DNA of 41,892 nucleotides from Clostridia bacterium (GTDB lineage: Bacteria > Bacillota > Clostridia > Christensenellales > Borkfalkiaceae): assembly GCA_017886575.1 (NCBI GenBank), contig JAGHJP010000047.1, positions 1 through 41,892 on the forward strand. Direction: 5' to 3'. How positions within the stretch are numbered: position 1 is the stretch's first letter; every line of letters begins with the position of its first letter. A model generated the notes under the pieces. The model was not told where the DNA came from and did not search any database. It was given only the letters and a program-made list of their open reading frames with translations. Below are positions 6,736-15,932 of the stretch, piece after piece. The translations under genes were made by a program, and so were the position numbers.

Positions 6736-8457
6736 CTACGCCTCTTCTCCGTCGGCGTCGACGGTCGTGAACGCAAATTTCCCGACGTCGAAAAGCCCCG
6801 TGTCCAGCAATTTGAGTGCGGGCACGACCGCGAGGGACAGGAAAGCCAAAGACAGGAAGGCGTCCAGATCGCGATGCACGCCCATGGCATATGCCTTTTC
6901 CATCAGGCGTTCGGACTTTTCGATGAACGTTTCGGCGCTTCCGGCGCTCATCAGTCCGCCGATCTCGAGGGGCACGCCGTCGCATTCGCCCTTCCGCACG
7001 ACGACCATGCCGCCGCCCATTCTGCAAAGTTCGTTCGCCGCCGTCGCCATGTCCTCATTGTCGTCGCCGAGCAGGATAATGTTGTGCGAATCGTGCGAAA
7101 CGGTGATGCCGAGGCAACCGCCGTGAAAACCGTACCCCTCCAGAAGTCCCTTGCCGATGTTGCCCGTGCCCTTGTGCCGTTCGACGACCGCCAGTTTCAG
7201 AAGGCCGTCCCGCAACACCACGTCGCCGTCCTTGCTCTCTGCCGCACGCACGGCGCATTCGGTGACGATGCTGCCCGGCAGGACGCGGATGACCCGCGCC
7301 TTCCTGCCCCGCAAGGGCAAGCGAAAATCTTCCGCCTGCATTTCTTTGGGCAGGTGCACGGTGTGCAGGACGGACGGCGGGAGGTAATGTTTTGCCGCAA
7401 AGAGCGGCTTTCCGTTTTCCGCAACGAGTTTGCCGTCTTTGAATACATACCGCGCGTTGAAATTTTTCAGATCGTCCGCAACGACGAGGTCGGCATACCA
7501 GCCGGGCGCGATGCCGCCCCGTCCCGTCAAACCGTAACACTCCGCCGCGTTGAGGGTCGCCAGAATGACGGCGCGCACGGGGTCGAACCCGCTGACCGCG
7601 AGCGTGCGCAGGGCGTCGTCGATGTGCCCCTTGTTTTTGAGGTCGGCGGCGTGGCGGTCGTCCGTGCAGAGAAGAAAACGACGGAAATTTTTGTCGTTGA
7701 CCGCCCGCGCGTTGGAGAGGAGATTGCGCGTCGTCGAGCCGTGCCTGAGGTGGCAATACATGCCGCGCGACACTTTTTCCGCCGCCTCTGCGGGCGACAC
7801 GCACTCGTGGTCGGTGGCGATGCCCGCCGCAATGTAGGCGTTGAGTTCCTTCCCCGTCAGACCGGGCGCGTGCCCGTCCACGATCTTGCCTTGGTTTGCC
7901 GCCGCCTGCAATTTGGCAAGCGCCTCCGCGTCGGCATGCACCGCGCCGGGATAGTTCATGAATTCGCCCAACCCGAGAATGTCTCCCCTGCCGATGTTTT
8001 CCGCAATTTCCGCGGCGCCCAACACCGCGCCGCTCGTTTCGAAGGGCGTGGCGGGCACGCAGGAGGGAAGCATGACGTGCACGTCGAGGGGCAGGTTTTC
8101 GGACGCCTTTTTGATATAATCGACGCCCGCCATGCCGCAGACGTTGACGATCTCGTGCGGGTCGGCGATGACGGCGGTCGTGCCGCGCGGCCCCACGAGG
8201 CGGGCAAATTCTTCGGGGGAGAGCTGGGAACTTTCGATGTGCACGTGCCCGTCGATGAGCCCCGGCAGGACGACCATGCCCGCAACGTCAAATTCCTTCT
8301 CCCCTGCATAATCGCCGATGCCGGCGATACGATCCCCCGCGACGGCGATGTCGCCCTTCTCCGTTTCGCCTGTGAATACATTGACGAACGAACCGTTTTT
8401 CAGCACGACGTCCGCCTTGACGCGGCCCGCCGCAACGTCGACCAGACGTTTGAGCAT
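6736..8457 (-). CDS. ade: adenine deaminase
   Basis: The 573-residue protein is a full-length bacterial adenine deaminase of the amidohydrolase superfamily, converting adenine to hypoxanthine and ammonia for purine salvage. The metal-binding motif GLIDGHVHIESS lies near residue 65, followed by DPHEIVNVCG, GEFMNYPG, DGHAPGL and ATDHECVS, and then LLCTDDRHAADL, all hallmarks of the family. The C-terminal domain (HDSHNIILLGDDNEDMA, GGGMVVV) is intact. GGGAGG lies upstream of the ATG at 8457, which is 32 bases after the metal ATPase stop, so both are probably on one transcript. Confidence 0.95.
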   Translation of the reverse strand: MLKRLVDVAAGRVKADVVLKNGSFVNVFTGETEKGDIAVAGDRIAGIGDYAGEKEFDVAGMVVLPGLIDGHVHIESSQLSPEEFARLVGPRGTTAVIADPHEIVNVCGMAGVDYIKKASENLPLDVHVMLPSCVPATPFETSGAVLGAAEIAENIGRGDILGLGEFMNYPGAVHADAEALAKLQAAANQGKIVDGHAPGLTGKELNAYIAAGIATDHECVSPAEAAEKVSRGMYCHLRHGSTTRNLLSNARAVNDKNFRRFLLCTDDRHAADLKNKGHIDDALRTLAVSGFDPVRAVILATLNAAECYGLTGRGGIAPGWYADLVVADDLKNFNARYVFKDGKLVAENGKPLFAAKHYLPPSVLHTVHLPKEMQAEDFRLPLRGRKARVIRVLPGSIVTECAVRAAESKDGDVVLRDGLLKLAVVERHKGTGNIGKGLLEGYGFHGGCLGITVSHDSHNIILLGDDNEDMATAANELCRMGGGMVVVRKGECDGVPLEIGGLMSAGSAETFIEKSERLMEKAYAMGVHRDLDAFLSLAFLSLAVVPALKLLDTGLFDVGKFAFTTVDADGEEA

Positions 8458-8489
8458 TTTTTCTTCCTCCCGTATTGTATTGCGATATA

Positions 8490-10736
8490 TCAGGAATTGC
8501 CGGGCGCGGCTTTGCGTCCGCTCCCCTCTTTCTTTCCCTTGTCCCCGTCAAAAGCATCCGCCCCCGCCTGCATGCGGAGAGAATTGAGCACCGCGAGGAG
8601 CATGACCCCGACGTCGGCAAAGACTGCCGCCGCCAGCGGCAGCACGCCCGCCGCGCCGACCGCCATAAAAACGAGCTTTGCCGCGACGGAAAAGACAATG
8701 TTCTGCAGAACGATGCGCCGCGTCTTTTTGGCGACCGCAAGGGCGGCGGGAAGAGTCGAGAGGCGGTCGGACACGACCACGAAATCGGACGCCTCGATCG
8801 CCGCCGCGCTGCCGAGTTTTACCATGGAAAAGGAACAGTCCGCCGCCGACATGACGGGCGCGTCGTTGACACCGTCGCCCGCATAGAGCAGCACGCCCTC
8901 TTTTTTCAGTTCCTCCGCGGCGCGCAGTTTGCCGTCCGGCAGCAGCCCCGCGTGCATCTCGTCGATGCCGGGGATCTTATCGGCTACGGCGGCGGCGCGG
9001 GCGGGACTGTCCCCCGTCAGCATGACGCATTTTTGCACGCCCAGCCGTTTGAGCGCGGCGATCGCTTCCGCCGCCTCTGCCTTGACCCGGTCGTCTATCT
9101 CTATGTAACCGACGAATTTTCCCGCCCGCGCGACGTATATCACGGTGGAAACGCTCTCCGCGGGGGCAAATTCCACGCCGTTTTCATGGAGAAAAGCGGC
9201 ATTGCCGACCAACACGGGGTCGCCTTCTATCCGGCAGAATATGCCCCGCCCCGCAAGCTCTTTCACCTCTTCGGCGGTATAGGGCGTCGCCACGATTTCA
9301 AAGGGCTTCGCCAAAGGATGGGACGAGCCGCGCTCCGCCGCTGCCGCAAGCCGAAGCGCCTCCGTCTCAGACACGCCCACGATTCGGAAATCGCCCTCGG
9401 TGAGCGTGCCCGTCTTGTCGAACGCCGCCACTTTTATCTGCGCCGCCCTGTCGAGACAGACGGCACCCTTGACGAGAATGCCGCACCGCGCCGCGCGTCC
9501 GACCCCGCCGAAATAGGTGAGCGGTACAGAGATGACGAGGGCACACGGGCAGGAGATGACGAGCAGCGTGAGCGCACGGACGACCCAGTCCGCCCAGGGC
9601 CAGACACCCGTCGAAAGCCCGATGAAGAGAGGCGGCAGGACGGCGAGAAGGAGCGCGGCGGCGCACACCGCGGGGGTATAATATTTTGCAAACTTGGTGA
9701 TGAATTTTTCGGGCGGCGCCTTTTTCGCCGCCGCGTTCTCCACCATGTCCAATATTTTTGCCACGGCGCTGTCGCGGTATTCGCGGGAGAGCTGCACCTG
9801 TATGTTCGCCCCCGCATTGATGCACCCCGAAAGGACCTCGTCCCCTTTTTTCACGAAGCGCAGCCCCGCCTCGCCCGTCAGGGACTTCATATCGAGAGAA
9901 GTTTCGCCCGCGGCGACAACGCCGTCGGCGGGGATCTTTTCGCCCGCTTTGACGAGGACGACGTCTCCCGCGCGCAGTTCCTCGGGCGGGACCCCGACCT
10001 GTCCGCCCTTCCGCAGCAGGGTAGCGGTTTCGCTGCGCATGTCCATGAGCGCGGCGACGGAACGGCGGGAGGAGCCGACGGCGAGCGACTGCAGAAATTC
10101 CCCGATCTGATAGAGCAACATGACGGCAACGCCCTCGGCGAATTGCCCGAGCGCCAGCGCGCCGACCGAAGCGACGGTCATGAGAAAATTTTCATCAAAA
10201 ATTTTGCCCTTCACGAGATTTTTGCCCGTGGAGATGAGCACGGGCAGTCCCGCAATGAGATAGGAAAGAGCATAGACGACGCACATGAAGACCGTGCCCG
10301 CCACGCCGTTTTCCGCCCAAAAAAACTGTGCGAAAAGCCCCGCCGCAAAGAACAGCGCCGCGGCGAAGAGCCGCGCGAGTTCCCTGCGCCTGCCGCCGTC
10401 CGCAGGCAGGAGACTGTCCTCGTCGAGGACTTTGACGTTATCGAAGCGATTGGCTTTGCGGATGACTTTGCGCAACGCGTCCTCGTCGGCGACGTCGACC
10501 CGTATGCTCTGGGTGATGAAATCCACCGCAACTTCGTTGACGCCCTTGATCTTTTCGAGCTCGTCCTGTAAGTCCAAAGCGCAGGCGGCGCAATGCAGGT
10601 TTTTCACGCGGATGAGCCGCATCCGTCCACCCTTCTCCCCGCTTTGCGTGGCTTCTTTATCGGCGCGTGCATTGCCTTCGGGCGGGACAGCCCCGTCCGT
10701 TCGCGGATCTTCCCGCCCGTTTTGCCGGTCTTCCAT
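8490..10736 (-). CDS. heavy-metal P1B-type ATPase (Zn/Cd/Pb export type)
   Basis: This is an integral membrane pump with an N-terminal heavy-metal-associated domain (NLHCAAC), an actuator domain (VVAAGETSLDMKSLTGEAG), the transmembrane metal site CPCALVIS near residue 392, the phosphorylation motif DKTGTLTEG near 440, and the hinge GDGVNDAPVMSAAD. A CPC site with this overall layout suggests Zn, Cd or Pb export. The start is uncertain. The ATG at 10736 follows GGGGGACGG; a GTG at 10763 overlaps the LysR stop as GTGA; and an ATG at 10622 lies just before the metal-binding domain. The gene directly follows the LysR gene, which may control it. Confidence 0.93.
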   Translation of the reverse strand: MEDRQNGREDPRTDGAVPPEGNARADKEATQSGEKGGRMRLIRVKNLHCAACALDLQDELEKIKGVNEVAVDFITQSIRVDVADEDALRKVIRKANRFDNVKVLDEDSLLPADGGRRRELARLFAAALFFAAGLFAQFFWAENGVAGTVFMCVVYALSYLIAGLPVLISTGKNLVKGKIFDENFLMTVASVGALALGQFAEGVAVMLLYQIGEFLQSLAVGSSRRSVAALMDMRSETATLLRKGGQVGVPPEELRAGDVVLVKAGEKIPADGVVAAGETSLDMKSLTGEAGLRFVKKGDEVLSGCINAGANIQVQLSREYRDSAVAKILDMVENAAAKKAPPEKFITKFAKYYTPAVCAAALLLAVLPPLFIGLSTGVWPWADWVVRALTLLVISCPCALVISVPLTYFGGVGRAARCGILVKGAVCLDRAAQIKVAAFDKTGTLTEGDFRIVGVSETEALRLAAAAERGSSHPLAKPFEIVATPYTAEEVKELAGRGIFCRIEGDPVLVGNAAFLHENGVEFAPAESVSTVIYVARAGKFVGYIEIDDRVKAEAAEAIAALKRLGVQKCVMLTGDSPARAAAVADKIPGIDEMHAGLLPDGKLRAAEELKKEGVLLYAGDGVNDAPVMSAADCSFSMVKLGSAAAIEASDFVVVSDRLSTLPAALAVAKKTRRIVLQNIVFSVAAKLVFMAVGAAGVLPLAAAVFADVGVMLLAVLNSLRMQAGADAFDGDKGKKEGSGRKAAPGNS

Positions 10737-10759
10737 ATCCGTCCCCCGTACCGCCGCGC

Positions 10760-11671
10760 TCACGCGTCGGAGCCCGCCTTTTTCTCTTCAAAAAGCTTGA
10801 TGAATTCGCGCAGGGCGTACGGCACGGGCACGCCCTTGGGCAACGCCATGCCGACCGACCGGACGGGCAGGGCGGGATCCGTTCTGACCTCGAAGAGAGA
10901 GCGCTTTTCCACCAATTCGCGCTGCGCGTATTCGCGCGGAATACAGCCGATGCCCATGCCCTTTTTCGCCAGACGCTTCATGAAGTCCCAGCTGCTGACC
11001 TCGATGTCGGGATGAAAATTGACGCCCATGCTGCGGGCGAAGTTGGAAATGGCCTTGCGCGCCACCGTGGAGGAGTCCATGAGCAGAAGCGGATAGCCCT
11101 CCAATTCGCGCAGGGGCACGACTTTGTCTTTTAGTTCGGAAAAGCGGTCGTTGGCGACGAACACGTCGTTGAGGTACATGACATTGGAGGAGATGACGAT
11201 GCCGTCGTCCTCCTGAATGGGCAGGTTCAAAAAACCGATGTCGCACTTGTTGGTCTTGAGTTGTTCGACCGTCTTGGGGGAGATGTCCGAGAGCAGTTCG
11301 AACTTGACGGCAGGGAATTTTTCGTGGTATTCGACCAATTTATCCGCCAGAAAATATTCAAAAATGGTATCCGACGCGCCGATGCGGATGACGCCCGTCG
11401 CCGTATTTTTCAGATCCATGAGTTTGTTTTCCGCCTCGTCCAAGAGCTCGAGCGCCTTCTCCACGTCCTTGATGATCTGCGCGCCGCCGTGCACGGAGAG
11501 TTCCATGCCCTTGTGCGTGCGGTTGAAGAGCGTGGTGCCGAGCTGGCTTTCGAGCTGTTTGATCGCCTGGGAAACGGCGGGCTGGGAGATGTATAACTCC
11601 TCCGCCGCCTTGGTCAGGCTGCCGCACTTGGCGACTTTGCAAAATACCCTGTACAAGTCAAGATTGACCAT
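10760..11671 (-). CDS. LysR-family transcriptional regulator
   Basis: The 303-residue protein has the standard layout: an N-terminal winged helix-turn-helix (VAKCGSLTKAAEELYISQPAVSQAIKQLE, split here as residues about 12-41), a linker helix, and a periplasmic-binding-like effector domain from about residue 90 (GVIRIGASDTIFEYFLADKL). Members bind DNA as tetramers and respond to a small ligand in the C-terminal domain. It starts about 80 bases after mnmE on the same strand and its stop abuts the metal ATPase gene. That co-direction is unusual, since LysR genes are often divergent from their targets. The ligand is unknown. Confidence 0.94.
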   Translation of the reverse strand: MVNLDLYRVFCKVAKCGSLTKAAEELYISQPAVSQAIKQLESQLGTTLFNRTHKGMELSVHGGAQIIKDVEKALELLDEAENKLMDLKNTATGVIRIGASDTIFEYFLADKLVEYHEKFPAVKFELLSDISPKTVEQLKTNKCDIGFLNLPIQEDDGIVISSNVMYLNDVFVANDRFSELKDKVVPLRELEGYPLLLMDSSTVARKAISNFARSMGVNFHPDIEVSSWDFMKRLAKKGMGIGCIPREYAQRELVEKRSLFEVRTDPALPVRSVGMALPKGVPVPYALREFIKLFEEKKAGSDA

Positions 11672-11751
11672 CCTTTCGTACCTCTCTCTATACTATATTG
11701 TACTTTTCTTTTTGCTTCTATCTTCCCCGTCTTTCCGCCGCCCGCAGAACG

Positions 11752-13125
11752 TCATTTCCCGACGCAGAATTTGGAAAATATCTCGTTGACGATCTCCTCG
11801 TTCGCCGTTTCGCCCGTGATCTCCCCGAGTTTCTGCCATGCCTGCGAGATGTCCACCGTCAGCATGTCGAGGGGTATCCGCCCCGCGTCCGCCGCCGCGC
11901 GGGAGAGCATGGCGGACGCCTCTTGCAGCGCCCTGTAATGCCGCTCCTCGATCACCGGCTGGCTGTCCGAAGAGTAATTGTCCTGCGCCGCCGCGGAGAG
12001 GCGGCGCAAAAGTTCCCCGACGTTTTCGCCCTCTTTGGCGGAGATCTCGAGATATCCGTCTCCCGAGAGGTCCTCCCGCGGCGTCCCTTTTGCCGCCGCA
12101 AGGTCGCACTTGTTGAACACGGTCAGGTGCAGAAGCCTGCCTTCGCGGCGGAGCGCGGCGCTCAACCCCCTGTCCTCTTCGCCCAGAGGACGGGAGGCGT
12201 CGACGACGTGCAGGACGATGTCCGCCCCGCGCGAAAGCGCCTCCGCCTTTTGCACGCCCGCCCGTTCGATGACGTCGCCGCTCTCGCGGATACCCGCCGT
12301 GTCATACAGGCGAAAACGCACGCCGCCGAGTTGGATCTCCCCCTCTACTATGTCACGCGTAGTACCTTCGATATCCGAAACGATCGCCTTATCGTACCCC
12401 AGAAGGGCGTTCAAAAGAGAACTTTTGCCCGAATTGGGCCGCCCTGCGATGGCGACGGACACGCCGTTTTTGACCAGACGCCCCACCCGCTCGTAGGAAC
12501 GCTGCAACGTACCGAGTTCGGCGCAGACCGCCTGCAAGCGGGGACCGATCTCCGCCAGGGCGGGCAGAGAGTCCTGCAAGTCCTCTTCGGGATAGTCGAT
12601 GCCCGCCTCGATGCCCGCGAGGAGAAAGGTCAGCTTCTCTTGCACGGCGCGGACGCGGGAGCCGAGCTCGTTGCGGTAGAGCGCGTACCCCGCGCGGATC
12701 ATGCTCTCGGAGGAGGCATTGATCATGTCGGCGATCCCCTCGGCGGCGGCAAGGGAAAGTTTGCCGTTGAGAAAGGCGCGGCGGGTGAATTCGCCCGCTT
12801 CGGCGGGGCGCGCGCCCAGGTCGAACGCCCGCTTCAATATGCCGCGGGAGATCTCTACGCCGCCGTGGCAGTGCAGTTCCACCACGTCCTCGCCCGTGTA
12901 ACTGTGCGGCGCCCTGAAATACACGCACATGCCGTAATCGGTAAAATGCTCCGCCCGTATCGTGCCGGGGTACAGGCGATAGGGCGAGAAGTCCTCCGCC
13001 GCCGTCTTTCCGGCGGGGACAAACATTTTTGCCGCGATATGCAGCGCGTCGGCGCCGCTCAGGCGCACGACGGCGATGCCGCCGCTGCCGTTTGCCGTGG
13101 CGATCGCCGCGATCGTATCTTCCAT
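11752..13125 (-). CDS. mnmE: tRNA modification GTPase MnmE
   Basis: The 457-residue protein works with MnmG to add the aminomethyl or carboxymethylaminomethyl group to U34 of certain tRNAs. The N-terminal folate-binding domain starts with DTIAAIATANGSGGIAVVRLSG. The G domain shows the P loop GRPNSGKSS, the switch TTRD, DTAG (DTAGIRES) and NKCD. The C-terminus ends with the family signature Cys-x-Gly-Lys (FCVGK), whose Cys is needed for activity. The ATG at 13125 has GAGGAGAG upstream. A consensus promoter and about 100-base leader precede it, making mnmE the first gene of the long minus-strand unit. Confidence 0.97.
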   Translation of the reverse strand: MEDTIAAIATANGSGGIAVVRLSGADALHIAAKMFVPAGKTAAEDFSPYRLYPGTIRAEHFTDYGMCVYFRAPHSYTGEDVVELHCHGGVEISRGILKRAFDLGARPAEAGEFTRRAFLNGKLSLAAAEGIADMINASSESMIRAGYALYRNELGSRVRAVQEKLTFLLAGIEAGIDYPEEDLQDSLPALAEIGPRLQAVCAELGTLQRSYERVGRLVKNGVSVAIAGRPNSGKSSLLNALLGYDKAIVSDIEGTTRDIVEGEIQLGGVRFRLYDTAGIRESGDVIERAGVQKAEALSRGADIVLHVVDASRPLGEEDRGLSAALRREGRLLHLTVFNKCDLAAAKGTPREDLSGDGYLEISAKEGENVGELLRRLSAAAQDNYSSDSQPVIEERHYRALQEASAMLSRAAADAGRIPLDMLTVDISQAWQKLGEITGETANEEIVNEIFSKFCVGK

Positions 13126-13143
13126 GCTCTCTCCTCGTGTGTC

Positions 13144-13176
13144 CTTTGCCCTTTCAACACAAAAATACGGGCAAAG
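13144..13176 (-). promoter_or_regulatory. inverted repeat in the mnmE 5' leader
   Basis: CTTTGCCC and GGGCAAAG (13144-13151 and 13169-13176) form a perfect 8-bp stem with a 17-base loop. It lies just before the mnmE ribosome site and has no T run, so it is a possible translational control or stability element rather than a terminator. Confidence 0.4.
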
Positions 13177-13233
13177 CCATAATTTTGGGTTATGCTTTTT
13201 AACAAAAAAATATAAAGTCTATTACCATTGCTT

Positions 13234-13262
13234 ATTATATCATACCGCCGCGCACTTGACAA
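13234..13262 (-). promoter_or_regulatory. sigma-A promoter of the mnmE unit
   Basis: TTGTCA (13257-13262), 17 bases, TATAAT (13234-13239) on the minus strand. It begins about 10 bases after the upstream terminator and gives a leader of about 100 bases. Confidence 0.82.
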
Positions 13263-13273
13263 GTTTTTAGACG

Positions 13274-13303
13274 AAAAAAACGCCGAAAAATATTTTTTCG
13301 GCG
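13274..13303 (-). terminator. intrinsic terminator after the membrane protein gene
   Basis: CGCCGAAAAA (13281-13290) pairs with TTTTTCGGCG (13294-13303) around a 3-base loop. Seven T follow on the minus strand. It closes the ecf-truA-membrane protein unit. Confidence 0.88.
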
Positions 13304-13321
13304 CATGTGTTTTGTTTTCCG

Positions 13322-14176
13322 TCATTGTTTTCCGAAGAACTCATCGTTCTCCGAGCGATCCTCCGGTTTCTCGTTTTTTTGCGCGTCGGAGTCTTGCTGC
13401 GAAAATTCCCGGAAGGGATCGTCATCCGGAGGCGGCGCGTTCGTCCTGCCGTTGTCATACGGCCCGCCATAGGGAGGAAGGTCGTACGGTCCGCCGCCGT
13501 AAGGCGGACTGCCGGGATTCTGCCGGTCGTAATACTGCCGCTGCCGCCGATAATATTCCTCGCGCTGTGCGCGGATGTACGCTTCGTAGTCCACGGGGAC
13601 GTTGTGCCTGACGGCGAAGATGAACGCGCCCTTGACGGGAACGACCGCCGAGCAGACGGCAAAGAGCAGGGAATAGCGCGCGGCGTATTTGCGGAAGAAA
13701 CTGAAGAGCACGACGATGAGGAGGAAGATGTACACAAGATTGAGAATGAGCTGCGCATATTCCATGACGGTGTTGAGGGTATCCGCCCAGGAGAGTGTTT
13801 CGGGGACATCGACATAGTCATACATGTAGTATCCGATCGCCTGCAGATAGGGCGAAAGCAATATCTGCGTGGACAGCAGGACGGCGCTCGCCGCCGCGCA
13901 GACGACGTCCGCCGCGGCATAAAATATGCCGCAATGCCTGAACTTTTTCCCGAATATGGTGCAGTCGCCCGCCAGCCTGCCGATGAGATAGTCGTTGACG
14001 AACGGGACGAACGCCATGACCGTTCCGCCGCGGATACCCGCGCGGCGCGCCATGACGACGAGCCCCAACCCCTGTAAAATATGCAGGGCGAGAAAGATCC
14101 CGCCCGCGACGGAGAGCGTGATGACATAACTTCCGCCGAAAAAACTGACGATTTCCGCAATTCCGAAATATTCCAT
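13322..14176 (-). CDS. membrane protein of unknown function with Pro/Gly/Tyr-rich tail
   Basis: I do not recognise a named family with confidence. The 284-residue protein has about four hydrophobic segments (residues about 15-40, 83-115, 140-165 and 170-190). The phrase ARRAGIRGGTVMAFVPFVNDYLIGRLAG resembles the loop of small Clostridial membrane proteins of unknown function. The last 90 residues are cytoplasmic-looking, with Tyr/Arg repeats (EEYYRRQRQYYDRQ) then Pro/Gly-rich and acidic sequence. The ATG at 14176 follows AAAAGGTGATCG. The 149-base gap to truA has no strong terminator, so it may belong to the ecf-truA transcript. Confidence 0.7.
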   Translation of the reverse strand: MEYFGIAEIVSFFGGSYVITLSVAGGIFLALHILQGLGLVVMARRAGIRGGTVMAFVPFVNDYLIGRLAGDCTIFGKKFRHCGIFYAAADVVCAAASAVLLSTQILLSPYLQAIGYYMYDYVDVPETLSWADTLNTVMEYAQLILNLVYIFLLIVVLFSFFRKYAARYSLLFAVCSAVVPVKGAFIFAVRHNVPVDYEAYIRAQREEYYRRQRQYYDRQNPGSPPYGGGPYDLPPYGGPYDNGRTNAPPPDDDPFREFSQQDSDAQKNEKPEDRSENDEFFGKQ

Positions 14177-14325
14177 CGATCACCTTTTCCAAAAAAACGG
14201 TACCGCCCGCTTTTTTCTCTTTTCCTTCACTTTATTATTCTGCACCATTTTACCGCCTTTTCCTCATAAGCACGTGAGGCGATTACGAAAGTTCGGTGAA
14301 AATTTTGCCCCGCCGCGCCCTTTTT

Positions 14326-15084
14326 TCAGCCCTCGTATTCCACGGACAGAAGGCAGAGCCCCTTGGCGGGCATCGTTCTGCCGACGGCGGCGCGATCCCC
14401 CGCCGAAAGGGCGCGCTCTACGTCCGCAAGGGAGCGCCCGGAAAACCCGACGTCGAGCAGCGTGCCGACGACGGTGCGCACCATGTTGTACAAAAAGCCG
14501 TTGCCCGTGACGTATATGCGCAGTTCTTCGCCCGTAAAACACCGCTCGCGCTCCATGCGCACGGCATAAAGGGTGCGCACGGTAGTCTTTGCCGAGGAAT
14601 CGGCGGCGCAGAACGCCTTAAAATCGTGCTCCCCTTCGAGCATCTTTGCCGCGGCGAGCATCTTTTCAAAGTCGGGCGTCCCCGAAACGCGCACGCAATA
14701 CCGTTCCTTCAACGGATTTTCGCGGCGAGAAAAATAGAGAGAATAGGCATACGTCTTTCTCTTCGCGCTGCGGCAGGCGTCGAAATTTTCCGCCGCCCGC
14801 CCGCTTTCAAGCACACGCACGTCCGCGGGGAGGAGCGCGTTGAAGCATTCGGCGAGTTTTTCGGGCGGAATGGTCGTTCGGGCGGAGAAGGAACAGACCT
14901 GCCCGAGGGCGTGCACGCCCGCGTCCGTCCTGCCGCTCGCCGTGATCTTTGTCTTCGTATGAAATATCTCCGCCGCCGCCCCTTCCAGCGTTTCCTGCAC
15001 GGTGCGGAGAGTTGCCCTGCGCTGTGCCTGCCAACCGTTGAACGCCGTGCCGTCATAGGCAAGGACGAGATAATAAACCGACAT
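14326..15084 (-). CDS. truA: tRNA pseudouridine(38-40) synthase TruA
   Basis: The enzyme isomerises uridines 38-40 in the tRNA anticodon arm. The 252-residue protein starts YYLVLAYDGTAFNGWQAQ, has the catalytic-Asp motif ASGRTDAGVHALGQV, and ends with the family blocks GNGFLYNMVRTVVGTLLDVG and PAKGLCLLSVEYE. I chose the ATG at 15084 because GGAGGTG stands about six bases upstream; a GTG seven codons earlier has no such site. It begins 17 bases after ecfT, the common arrangement in Firmicutes. The 149-base stretch after it holds no further gene. Confidence 0.96.
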   Translation of the reverse strand: MSVYYLVLAYDGTAFNGWQAQRRATLRTVQETLEGAAAEIFHTKTKITASGRTDAGVHALGQVCSFSARTTIPPEKLAECFNALLPADVRVLESGRAAENFDACRSAKRKTYAYSLYFSRRENPLKERYCVRVSGTPDFEKMLAAAKMLEGEHDFKAFCAADSSAKTTVRTLYAVRMERERCFTGEELRIYVTGNGFLYNMVRTVVGTLLDVGFSGRSLADVERALSAGDRAAVGRTMPAKGLCLLSVEYEG

Positions 15085-15101
15085 GCCGTTCACCTCCGTT
15101 C

Positions 15102-15932
15102 TCACAGAATGGGCGGGAGATAGACGTTCATGAGGACGACGCCCGCGATGAGCGCGGCACAGAGAAGGGCGATGAGCGGGTCGCGCCAGGTGAACGTCAG
15201 TTTCTTATATCGCGTGCGGTGCTCGCTGCCCGTATAACAGCGCGCTTCCATAGCGTCGCCGAGTTCCTCCGCGCGGCGGAGCGCGCTCAGAAGGAGCGGG
15301 ATGAGCACGGGAATGACCGCCTTGACCCGCTTGACGGGCCCGCCGCTCGAAAAGTCGGCGCCGCGCGCCTTCTGCGCGTTCATGATGCGGTCGATCTCGT
15401 CCATGAGCGTGGGGATCATGCGCAGAGCGATGGACATGACGAGCGCGAGCGCGTGGACGGGGACGCGGATCCATTTGAGGGGGGTCAGCAGGCTCTCCAG
15501 CCCGTCCGTCAGGGACACGGGCGTGGTGGTGAGCGTGAGGATCGCCGACACCATGACCAGCATGAAGATGCGGCAGATGACGAAGATCATGAAGCGGATG
15601 CCCTCCACCGTGATATTGATGATCCCCCATTTCAAGGGGACGTCCGCGATGACGACGGTCGTTTCGCCCTGGTAGAACAGAAGATTTAAGATCGCCGTGA
15701 ATACGATGAGGAACAGGACGCCCTTGATGGAGCGCAGGACGCTGCGGACGGGCACGCGGGAGAACGCCACGCACAGCACGAGCACGACGGCGCAAGCCGC
15801 CAGACCGTAAAAGTCCGCCGACAGGAACACCGCCACGAGATAGCCGATGAGGAAAAGGATCTTCGCGCGCGGGTCGCATTTGTGCACGAAGGATTCGACG
15901 GGATAATACTGACCGAACGTGACGTCTTTCAT
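15102..15932 (-). CDS. ecfT: energy-coupling factor transporter transmembrane protein EcfT
   Basis: This is the membrane scaffold that links the two ATPases to exchangeable vitamin-binding S components. The 276-residue protein starts near FGQYYPVESFVHKCDPRAKILF, a typical EcfT opening, has several membrane helices, and carries the two cytoplasmic coupling motifs as AQKARGADF and AMEARCYTG. In the second the usual Gly after Arg is Cys, a small deviation. The ATG at 15932 overlaps the ecfA2 stop by four bases, so translation is coupled. Part of ecfA1-ecfA2-ecfT-truA. Confidence 0.95.
   Translation of the reverse strand: MKDVTFGQYYPVESFVHKCDPRAKILFLIGYLVAVFLSADFYGLAACAVVLVLCVAFSRVPVRSVLRSIKGVLFLIVFTAILNLLFYQGETTVVIADVPLKWGIINITVEGIRFMIFVICRIFMLVMVSAILTLTTTPVSLTDGLESLLTPLKWIRVPVHALALVMSIALRMIPTLMDEIDRIMNAQKARGADFSSGGPVKRVKAVIPVLIPLLLSALRRAEELGDAMEARCYTGSEHRTRYKKLTFTWRDPLIALLCAALIAGVVLMNVYLPPIL

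Noticed and set aside
6550-10571. Long plus-strand frames across ade and the metal ATPase
   Set aside because: They are mirror frames of two well-identified minus-strand enzymes and have no start signals.
14177-14325. Possible terminator before the 14176 membrane protein (CGGTACCG then seven T on the minus strand)
   Set aside because: The palindrome is only 8 bases with no room for a loop, and it overlaps the next gene's ribosome-site area.
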